Assembly: GCA_021812865.1 (NCBI GenBank)
Contig: JAKAMP010000241.1
Location: 1-5,333, forward strand
Source: Bacteroidota bacterium
GTDB lineage: Bacteria; Bacteroidota; Bacteroidia; Bacteroidales; JAAYUG01
Direction of reading: 5' to 3'
Length of the DNA: 5,333 nucleotides
In this document: piece after piece, positions 1 to 5,333 of the stretch
How positions within the stretch are numbered: the stretch's first letter is position 1
How the letters are laid out: each line of letters begins with the position of its first letter
Program-made: the position numbers and the translations under genes
The notes under the pieces: generated by a model
Told to the model about the DNA's origin: nothing
The model's input: the letters and a program-made list of their open reading frames with translations, nothing else
Database searches by the model: none

Positions 1-491
1 GCAACAATCCGCGCAATCTTACCGATGATATGATCCGCGCCCTGGCCGCCCATAAGGGAGTTCTTCAGCTTTGCCTTCTCAGCGATTATGTGAAAGCCAT
101 GCCCCGCAATCCGGAACGGGATTCTGCCAGAAAAGCGCTCAGAGCCAGATATGGCGATTACAGCCAGTTGGATAACAAAACACGCGCGGCGTATATGGCC
201 GAATGGAAAAACATCGATGAAAAATATCCCCAGAACCTGGCTACCGTATCCGACCTGGTAGACCATGTTGACCATATTGTAAAACTTGTCGGTATTGATT
301 ATGTTGGTATTGGCAGTGATTTTGACGGGGGTGGCGGTTTGAAGGATTGCTATGACGTAAGCCAGATGGAGAACATCACAGCAGAACTATTAAAAAGGGG
401 TTACAGTAGGCGCGACATTAAAAAGATTTGGAGCGGAAACTTCTTCCGTGTAATGCGCACTGTACAGAAACAGGCTGGTAAAAATTCCTGA
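1..491 (+). CDS. Membrane dipeptidase, peptidase family M19 (3' part only)
   Basis: This is the C-terminal part of a zinc-dependent dipeptidase of the renal dipeptidase family (M19), enzymes that hydrolyse dipeptides, often with broad or D-residue specificity. The reading frame is open from base 3 (Asn-Asn-Pro-Arg-Asn-Leu-Thr-Asp-Asp) and ends at TGA 489-491; the ATG at 30 is internal, not a start. Visible family landmarks are PRNLTDDMIRAL at the left edge, whose Arg matches the substrate-contacting Arg of the family; DHVDHIVKLVGIDYVGIGSDFDG (bases about 261-329), whose GSDFDG Asp is the conserved active-site Asp; and the C-terminal NITAELLKRGYS and IWSGNFFRVM segments. The zinc ligands (HxD, Glu and two His) lie upstream, outside the window, so catalytic competence and any signal peptide cannot be judged. 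The sequence is most like Bacteroidota members. It converges on the minus-strand gene cluster and is probably unrelated to it in function. Confidence 0.93.
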   Translation, partial: NNPRNLTDDMIRALAAHKGVLQLCLLSDYVKAMPRNPERDSARKALRARYGDYSQLDNKTRAAYMAEWKNIDEKYPQNLATVSDLVDHVDHIVKLVGIDYVGIGSDFDGGGGLKDCYDVSQMENITAELLKRGYSRRDIKKIWSGNFFRVMRTVQKQAGKNS

Positions 492-535
492 TCAGGCATA
501 ACCGGAAGAAAATCCCTGGTCCTTCCCGATGGATT

Positions 536-585
536 AAAAAAATGCCCGGCGCTTCTGAATGAAAAAGCTACGGGCATTTATGTTT
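536..585. terminator. Bidirectional intrinsic terminator between convergent genes
   Basis: A 9-base perfect inverted repeat, aaatgcccg (540-548) and cgggcattt (571-579), encloses a second short stem gctt/aagc (551-554 with 565-568) and a loop of about 10 bases. On the minus strand the hairpin is followed by seven Ts (complement of A536-542), a good rho-independent signal for the cluster ending at 627. On the plus strand the run after the stem is weaker (tgtttt, 581-586), but it lies about 50 bases after the dipeptidase stop and could serve that gene too. The rest of the gap between 492 and 626 shows nothing else recognisable. Confidence 0.75.
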
Positions 586-626
586 TGAACAGGGAAAAAA
601 CTGGAATGACTGCCTTACCCCATCAT

Positions 627-1700
627 TCAGTCTTTCACCCTGCTGAACCGCATAGTCTTAAGCATCCAGTCGGGCAATGGCTTTTCAGGATCCCGCTTGC
701 TGAGATCGAGGTACCAGCCCAGTTTTTTCAGGATGGGCAACTTATGGGTTTCCACGAATTCGATGAGGGTTCCGTCAGGATCGGCAATATAGGAGAAATG
801 GCCTGCTGCTTCGCCCATATCGAAAACACCTCCCTGGTGACTTGCCGCGCTGTCGACCGTAAAAGGGAATCCCTTTTCGCTGCAATATTGCCTGAATGCA
901 TCCATCCCGCTGATGTCGTAGCATAGGTGAATGAAGCCCAGGTCTCCCCAGTAACGGTTTTCGAAAATCCTGCGGGGAGCGCGGTCTTTAACCTGGACAA
1001 GTTCGATCACACCAGGACCCAGCAGACGGCTGAAACTGCCTTTGCGCGGCGCCGATTGTTTCAGCAGTACGCGACGAAAGGCATGTTCTCCTCCAGGAAG
1101 TGGTTTCAAATCCTCAAATACCCCTTCCTTGTCATACACTACCTGATCGTATCCCAGGATATCTGAATATACAACCCTTGCCTTTTCAATATCGGTCACC
1201 CCAATGAGGGCGCCGTATGTTCCCCCGGTAAGCTTATTCTCATTCCTGAACCAGCCTTCACCTTCAACCACCTGGAAGGAATTTCCGTATGGATCGCGCA
1301 CAAAAAAGATATCATTGCCGGCCGGATCCTTCACAAGGCTTGTAATATCGAGATTTCTCGCCTTGTATAGATCCCAGGTTTTCTTAACATTTTTCGATTT
1401 GATCTTGGCAGAAAAAATTCCCAGATCGCCCAACCCGATGCGGAATTGCGGGGCCTGTGGCGTTCTTTCAGTATACTGCCAAATTTCAAAACCGCCCCCA
1501 CTTTGCAGGTTTATGGCCAGCGCCGCATGCCTCGACTGGGGTTTGCCTCCCGTGTAAGGCAGCATGAGCGCTGCAACAGCGCTTTCCTCGAATACGCGGA
1601 TATCCATCCCAAACTGTTCACGGTACCATTTCCATGCCTCATGCACATTGGGTACTCCGATTCCCATTTGCTGGATTCCGCTGATAATACGTTTTCCCAT
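627..1700 (-). CDS. Two-domain VOC family protein (glyoxalase/dioxygenase superfamily), function unknown
   Basis: This 357-residue, probably cytosolic protein is built from two tandem VOC domains, about residues 5-147 and 158-318, each made of paired beta-alpha-beta-beta-beta modules. Typical module starts are IQQMGIGVPNVHEAWKWY (9-26) and GALIGVTDIEKARVVY (163-178); typical module ends are DPYGNSFQVVE (136-146) and DPDGTLIEFVE (307-317). In the second domain Glu233 (VIEL), His258 (FIHLC) and Glu314 (LIEF) sit at three of the four usual metal positions, while the first-strand position is Gly163 or a neighbour instead of His. The first domain has Gln11, Glu72 and Gln143 at its corresponding sites and no His, so it may be structural. 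The length resembles 4-hydroxyphenylpyruvate dioxygenase, but the His-His-Glu triad is incomplete, so I do not assign that function. The ATG at 1700 is preceded by an A-rich stretch (AAAAAGACA), not a clear Shine-Dalgarno. It follows the dehydrogenase gene by 83 bases on the same strand and may be the last gene of its operon. Confidence 0.9.
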   Translation of the reverse strand: MGKRIISGIQQMGIGVPNVHEAWKWYREQFGMDIRVFEESAVAALMLPYTGGKPQSRHAALAINLQSGGGFEIWQYTERTPQAPQFRIGLGDLGIFSAKIKSKNVKKTWDLYKARNLDITSLVKDPAGNDIFFVRDPYGNSFQVVEGEGWFRNENKLTGGTYGALIGVTDIEKARVVYSDILGYDQVVYDKEGVFEDLKPLPGGEHAFRRVLLKQSAPRKGSFSRLLGPGVIELVQVKDRAPRRIFENRYWGDLGFIHLCYDISGMDAFRQYCSEKGFPFTVDSAASHQGGVFDMGEAAGHFSYIADPDGTLIEFVETHKLPILKKLGWYLDLSKRDPEKPLPDWMLKTMRFSRVKD

Positions 1701-1783
1701 TGTCTTTTTAATATTGATATTCTTTCGGTTCGTTTACTGGAAGAAGTTTTCTGTATAAATATCCAAGTACGCTGAAGGCAGGA

Positions 1784-2578
1784 TCAGGTTGGCTTTACAT
1801 TGCCTGCAATCCTGAAAAACAGCCAGGGCCACCATTTTCTGATATAGATGAGAATGATGTCAATCTTCCCGATATACACCTCTCTCTTCCTTCGACCGAC
1901 TGCCCGTATAATGCGGCTGGCGCATACGTCCACATCCATGCCCTTGTCCTGGCGGGGGTCCATCACCCCGTGAGGGCGACCATCGCTCTCGAGGGCATTG
2001 ATAGATACATTGGTACGGATGAGGCCGGGACATACAATAGTTACTCTGATATTAGAAGGCGTAATGTCAGTGCGCAGGGTATCGAAAAAGCCGTGCAGGG
2101 CATGTTTGGAGGCTGAATACGCCGAACGCATGGGGAATCCATACTTACCCACCACGCTGCTGATCACGGTGATATGTCCGCCACCCCCTTTTACCATCAG
2201 CGGGAGAATGGCCTTGGTCAGGGTAATGGCGCCAAAGTAGTTCACCTCCATGATGCGCCGGTCTATGTCAACGGGCGTATCGATAAGCAGGGAGCGCTGA
2301 CTGATGCCCCCGTTGTTCACGAGATAGTCAATGCGACCAAATTGTTCAGCTAAAACGTTAACCGCCTTGTGAATGCTTTCGGCGGAGGTGAGATCCAGCG
2401 GACATATAAAACCTTCCCTGCCTGCCTCCCGGCACCTGGCTTTAACCCGTTCGAGCTCTTTTTCATTTCTTCCTGAAAGAATAACCCTGGCGCCCTTTGA
2501 GGCAAATGCCACAGACAGGGCTTCACCGATTCCCGAGGATGCCCCGGTGATCCATACGATCTTGTCTTTGTATTCCAT
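1784..2578 (-). CDS. Short-chain dehydrogenase/reductase, DHRS7B-like (candidate acyl-DHAP reductase)
   Basis: This is a 264-residue classical SDR, an NAD(P)H-dependent oxidoreductase with a Rossmann fold. Visible features are the cofactor motif TGASSGIG (11-18), with SGR (35-37) after the second strand suggesting NADP(H); NNGG (88-91) in place of NNAG; Asn113; catalytic Ser141; and Tyr154 and Lys158 in YSASK, so the tetrad is complete. The stretches NNGGISQRSL, MEVNYFGAITLTKAILP and the following RTNVSINAL...DG...GVMD resemble animal DHRS7 and DHRS7B, as recalled rather than aligned. The C-terminal tail (about 238-258, IDIILIYIRKWWPWLFF) is hydrophobic and aromatic, suggesting membrane attachment. 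DHRS7B (PexRAP) reduces acyl- or alkyl-DHAP; this role is inferred here, and reduction of another lipid or ketone is possible. I chose the ATG at 2578, 7 bases after the acyltransferase stop, because the fold begins at once (MEYKDKIVWITG). A TTG at 2617 would add 13 residues with no family match and overlap the upstream gene by 32 bases. The close spacing suggests co-transcription. Confidence 0.92.
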   Translation of the reverse strand: MEYKDKIVWITGASSGIGEALSVAFASKGARVILSGRNEKELERVKARCREAGREGFICPLDLTSAESIHKAVNVLAEQFGRIDYLVNNGGISQRSLLIDTPVDIDRRIMEVNYFGAITLTKAILPLMVKGGGGHITVISSVVGKYGFPMRSAYSASKHALHGFFDTLRTDITPSNIRVTIVCPGLIRTNVSINALESDGRPHGVMDPRQDKGMDVDVCASRIIRAVGRRKREVYIGKIDIILIYIRKWWPWLFFRIAGNVKPT

Positions 2579-2585
2579 GCAGTAT

Positions 2586-3992
2586 TTAGGTATTACTTGC
2601 CTTATGATGATTTTCAACGATGAAGTTGACCTTTTCTATTATCGAATGTCTCAGTTGCCGGAGTTCCGATACATGCTGGTCTTTTTTCCTAAGCAACCTG
2701 CCATAGCGGAGGCGGGCCCTGAACTTTTTGAACCATATGAAATAGCGGAAGGCAAAAAATCCCGAACCCAGCAGGGTGGCAAGGAAGATCAGTGATGCCC
2801 ACCAGGGCATAAAGAAAAAGGATATCCCAAAGAGGATAAGATAGAAAATTATGATCATCAGCATTCCCAGCACCATCTTTACAGAGCTCCTGAATTGGGT
2901 ATCCTTTATTTTCGAGGCAATGGCATCGGGAAGGAAGAAGGGTAATGCATTAAAAACAAGCCCATAGAGAAAAATTGGCAATCCAAGAAGCATAAACAGG
3001 GTAATGCAGCATGTTCCGATAAATGACAGACGGCTTTTCGAGAATAGCCAATCGCGTATGCCGAGCTTTCTAACGCCCGCCATGTAGGTTTTCATTTCCT
3101 CAGCCAGGTTGCTTATGTTATCGGGGTTTGTGGCCAGTTCCTTGTCGAGACAACGAATCATTTCTTTATCGGCATCAAAAGCGGCGGATAATTTGCGTTT
3201 AGGCAACCCCAGCCGTTCGAGCATGTAGGGACGGTACACGGTTCTCAGGTCCTGATAACAGTCATAGAATTCCTCCGTACGGATATCGATCATCCGCTTC
3301 GACAACTCTTCTGCAAGCCGGTCCTTGAGCGCGTTGATTCCCTGTGCAGGGTTCGATTCCCATAATCCGAAATATTCCGAAACCTCAATGGGTTCACCAA
3401 AGTTTACAAACAGAGTCTGCTGGAATTTCTCATAATCGCTGTAGTCAATACCCACCGGAATGATCTTGACCCCGGGCATTTCGCCATAATCTTTCTGTGC
3501 CAGAAAGGCTATCCGGAATATCCCTTTCACCAAAGGTCTGAGTCTGCGTTTATTTCCATGGTTGCCCTCAGGCATGAGGCATAAACGGTGCCTGTCGCGC
3601 AGGATATTCAGGGTCGCCATGAATATCTCGTCGTTCTGGGTAAGATTTTCCATGCCATCGCGTATCCGGTATACAGGCATGATGTTGAGAAAGTGCAGAA
3701 TGGAGGCGATTGTTTTCTTCTTGAAAATATCGGCCCGGGCAAGGAAAACCGGCTGACCCTTATCGTTAGAAAGAATGGCCAGGGCATCCATCAATGCATT
3801 CTGATGATTGGGGGCGATAATGATGGGCTGGTCTTTTACCAGTACCTTGCTGTTCCTTGCTTCCACCTTGCGGTAATAGTTCAGGAAGAAAAAATCGACT
3901 ACCGGGCGCAGCATGGCATACCCGAGATCGTAATGGTGTATGGTGAGATAGTTTTTCCGGGGAACAACGTCTTTCCTTCTTCTTGCCTTCAT
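2586..3992 (-). CDS. PlsC-type lysophospholipid/glycerol-phosphate acyltransferase with C-terminal membrane domain
   Basis: This 468-residue protein belongs to the PlsC/LPLAT superfamily, which moves acyl chains from acyl-CoA or acyl-ACP to glycerol-3-phosphate, DHAP or lysophospholipids at the inner membrane. The catalytic domain spans about residues 25-235. IIIAPNHQNALMDAL (57-71) is the His/Asp motif, with five residues between His63 and Asp69 rather than the usual four. ARADIFKKK (85-93) precedes the acceptor site, LMPEGNHG (139-146) is the PEG motif, and IIPVGIDY (177-184) is the fourth block. Beyond it are a mainly helical linker (about 225-315), hydrophobic segments at about 322-350, 372-395 and 398-420, and a very basic tail (KKFRARLRYGRLLRKK). 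This long extension is absent from the roughly 240-residue E. coli PlsC and recalls the larger yeast Gpt2/Sct1-like enzymes, which also accept DHAP. The ATG at 3992 lies 10 bases after the transporter stop with no strong Shine-Dalgarno; Met27 is an alternative start. The acyl acceptor is not determined by the sequence. Confidence 0.92.
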   Translation of the reverse strand: MKARRRKDVVPRKNYLTIHHYDLGYAMLRPVVDFFFLNYYRKVEARNSKVLVKDQPIIIAPNHQNALMDALAILSNDKGQPVFLARADIFKKKTIASILHFLNIMPVYRIRDGMENLTQNDEIFMATLNILRDRHRLCLMPEGNHGNKRRLRPLVKGIFRIAFLAQKDYGEMPGVKIIPVGIDYSDYEKFQQTLFVNFGEPIEVSEYFGLWESNPAQGINALKDRLAEELSKRMIDIRTEEFYDCYQDLRTVYRPYMLERLGLPKRKLSAAFDADKEMIRCLDKELATNPDNISNLAEEMKTYMAGVRKLGIRDWLFSKSRLSFIGTCCITLFMLLGLPIFLYGLVFNALPFFLPDAIASKIKDTQFRSSVKMVLGMLMIIIFYLILFGISFFFMPWWASLIFLATLLGSGFFAFRYFIWFKKFRARLRYGRLLRKKDQHVSELRQLRHSIIEKVNFIVENHHKASNT

Positions 3993-4002
3993 CCAAGTAA
4001 TA

Positions 4003-5295
4003 TTATGACTCCACTTCCAGATTTATTTTCGCAACCTTATCGTAGTCGCGCTTGTAGTAAAACGATCCTGCAAAGAACAGACAGGCAGCTATGAATAACG
4101 AAATGGGCAGGCTCGACATGGCCGTTTGTATATTGGTGGCATCGGAAACCACGCCGGTAATGATTGTACCTCCGGCCCCGGCCGCATTCTGAATGACCAC
4201 AGCGAGAGAATAAGATACTGCCCGTAAGCCGGGATGAACCACATCCTGCGTAACAGCGGCTGCTCCAGCTACAAAAGCCATCACGAGAATCCCCAACAGG
4301 AGGAGAATTTTGTACTGCATCTCACCGGTGAATACCACAAAGGCAAGAAACATCACAATCGAAGAAAGGACTGTAGTGATGGCAGGGAACACAAGCCTGG
4401 CTCTTGAAAATGTCCTTCTCCACCGGTCAACCAGATACCCCCCTAATGGAGCCCCGATAAGGGCCAGCAGCAACACAATACCGGCCCTGGTTCCTGCTTT
4501 TTCAACCGGCACGCCCTGTACGCGGGAGAAATAGGTCGGCAACCAATACAATATGGAGTCGGTAACATATATAACAAATGCAAAACCCAAATAAGTGAAG
4601 AGCAAGGATGGCTTACCGAGAAATTCCCGCACCATTTCCCTGAACCGCATTGGATTTTCTGGCACCTTCGATCCATTGGAATAGGTATTCAGATCGACTG
4701 TTTTATAATCCTTGATGAAGAAAAACAGGAGGGCAATGATAAACCCGGGAATAGAAACCAGTCCAAATGCGTGTTTCCATCCATAAGTAGCGGCAATCTT
4801 ACCCCCCACCATCATACCCAGTGCAATACCAATGGGAATGGATGCGTTCCAGATACCCATCATCATAGACCTCTTTCTCTCGGGATACACAGCCGAAATC
4901 ATCGCTGTACCCCCGGGTGCATAACCCGCTTCACCGACACCAATCATGATCCTGGCTGCCAGCAGTTGACCGAAACTGCCGGTAAAAGCACAGGCTGCCG
5001 TGGCCATGCTCCAGATGATGGCCATACTGGCGATCATTCTTTTCCTGCTCCAGCGATCAATCAGAATGGAAACCGGAAAAGTAAGCGCTACTATCGATAT
5101 TTTCAGAGCAGCCCCCAGCATACCCAGGTGTGCATCACTGATGTGCCAGTCGGCCTTGATGTATTCGAACAGCGATGAAAGAACCATCCTGTCTACATAA
5201 TCGAATACATACAAAAGGAACAGAAGGGAGAATAAATAATTGGTGTAACCCTTCGGGAATATGTACCCTTCGGGAACCGGGCCTTTTAATTTCAT
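4003..5295 (-). CDS. Major facilitator superfamily transporter, spinster-like/ACS type
   Basis: This is a 430-residue inner-membrane secondary transporter with twelve predicted segments: about 18-38, 55-78, 87-106, 110-130, 145-167, 175-194, then a cytoplasmic loop (195-229), and 231-255, 268-289, 301-322, 329-350, 358-384 and 393-413. Family marks are DYVDR in the first segment (32-36, Asp35-Arg36), IKADWHISDAHLGML (46-60), the loop 2-3 motif ILIDRWSRKR (77-86), RIMIGVGEAGYAP (115-127) and the matching second-half loop GGYLVDRWRR (285-294). The Asp-Arg pair in segment 1, the ISD..LG.L block and GVGEA.YAP are typical of spinster-like carriers, although anion:cation symporters share RxxxGxxEAxxxP. 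Spinster proteins in animals carry lysophospholipids or sphingosine-1-phosphate; the bacterial substrates are mostly unknown. It is the first gene of the run ending with the acyltransferase 10 bases downstream, which is compatible with a lipid-related substrate but does not prove one. The start ATG at 5295 has no clear Shine-Dalgarno, and only 38 bases of upstream sequence are visible. Confidence 0.92.
   Translation of the reverse strand: MKLKGPVPEGYIFPKGYTNYLFSLLFLLYVFDYVDRMVLSSLFEYIKADWHISDAHLGMLGAALKISIVALTFPVSILIDRWSRKRMIASMAIIWSMATAACAFTGSFGQLLAARIMIGVGEAGYAPGGTAMISAVYPERKRSMMMGIWNASIPIGIALGMMVGGKIAATYGWKHAFGLVSIPGFIIALLFFFIKDYKTVDLNTYSNGSKVPENPMRFREMVREFLGKPSLLFTYLGFAFVIYVTDSILYWLPTYFSRVQGVPVEKAGTRAGIVLLLALIGAPLGGYLVDRWRRTFSRARLVFPAITTVLSSIVMFLAFVVFTGEMQYKILLLLGILVMAFVAGAAAVTQDVVHPGLRAVSYSLAVVIQNAAGAGGTIITGVVSDATNIQTAMSSLPISLFIAACLFFAGSFYYKRDYDKVAKINLEVES
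5248..5276. repeat. 12-base direct repeat at the 5' end of the transporter gene
   Basis: The 12-mer acccttcgggaa occurs at 5248-5259 and again at 5265-5276, inside codons 7-16 of the transporter. The copies are offset by 17 bases, so they are read in different frames (CCC GAA GGG and TTC CCG AAG GGT) and still give similar peptides, PEGY and PKGY. Each copy holds a tiny self-complementary CCC-GAA-GGG element that could form a three-base-pair hairpin in the mRNA. This may be a small slippage duplication with no function. Confidence 0.6.
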
Positions 5296-5333
5296 GGCTT
5301 ATGTATTAGGTTTAGAAACTGGTTGCCAAACTT

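Noticed and set aside
585..926. Plus-strand open frame of 113 codons after the terminator
   Set aside because: It is antisense to the end of the VOC gene, and the peptide has no family features; several similar antisense frames over this gene are also shadows.
627..1700. Annotation as 4-hydroxyphenylpyruvate dioxygenase
   Set aside because: The length and two-domain plan fit, but the first His of the required His-His-Glu iron site is not present at the expected strand.
1784..2578. Annotation as FabG (3-oxoacyl-ACP reductase)
   Set aside because: The core SDR motifs are shared, but NNGGISQRSL, the RTNVSINAL segment and the hydrophobic tail point to the DHRS7/DHRS7B group instead.
1784..2617. 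Longer version of the SDR starting at TTG 2617
   Set aside because: The extra 13 residues do not match the SDR family, the start codon is rare, and it would overlap the acyltransferase by 32 bases; ATG 2578 gives a standard N-terminus.
3786..3806. Insertion error as the cause of the HX5D spacing
   Set aside because: The spacing differs by a whole codon and the frame is intact on both sides, so a single-base error cannot explain it.
3588..4094. Plus-strand open frame of 168 codons
   Set aside because: It lies antisense to the acyltransferase, whose motifs and membrane segments are clear. The plus-strand peptide shows no recognisable domain and runs over the junction with the transporter gene.
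5296..5333. Possible Bacteroidota promoter upstream of the transporter (TTTG, 18 bases, TAATACAT)
   Set aside because: The second box matches TAnnTTTG only at TA, and the 5' untranslated region would be almost nil. Too little upstream sequence is available to support it.
1..5333. CRISPR array, tRNA/rRNA, insertion sequence or phage genes
   Set aside because: There is no regularly spaced repeat series, no transposase, integrase or terminal inverted repeats, and no RNA gene landmarks; nearly all bases belong to ordinary metabolic or transport genes.

Overview
The window looks like part of a Bacteroidota chromosome, most likely an environmental or gut Bacteroidales-type lineage. This rests on the style of the M19 dipeptidase and of the acyltransferase and dehydrogenase genes, moderate GC, tightly packed genes and near-absent Shine-Dalgarno sequences. 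No reading of phylogeny beyond that is safe. The DNA is almost fully coding: five genes, no RNA genes, no mobile elements and no CRISPR.

Layout: the left end (1-491, + strand) is the 3' part of a zinc dipeptidase of peptidase family M19. It converges on a run of four minus-strand genes. The 135 bases between them hold a hairpin (about 536-585) that looks like a two-way intrinsic terminator. Reading the minus strand in its own direction, the genes are: a 12-segment major facilitator transporter of spinster-like/ACS type (5295-4003); a membrane-anchored PlsC-type acyltransferase (3992-2586); a short-chain dehydrogenase closely resembling animal DHRS7B/DHRS7 (2578-1784); and a two-domain VOC (glyoxalase/bleomycin-resistance/dioxygenase superfamily) protein (1700-627). 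The first three are separated by only 10 and 7 bases and are probably one transcription unit. The VOC gene follows after 83 bases and may be its last member, ending at the shared terminator.

How the genes may work together (inference): the acyltransferase and the DHRS7B-like reductase are a plausible pair for glycerolipid synthesis or remodelling. Animal DHRS7B (PexRAP) and the functionally equivalent yeast Ayr1 reduce acyl-dihydroxyacetone-phosphate, the product of a DHAP acyltransferase. The transporter family includes lysophospholipid and sphingolipid carriers (Spns1, Spns2), and E. coli has a comparable transporter-acyltransferase pair (LplT-Aas). A lipid import, re-acylation or acyl-DHAP module is therefore the most interesting reading of the window, but nothing in the sequence proves the substrates. 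The VOC protein's role is unknown.
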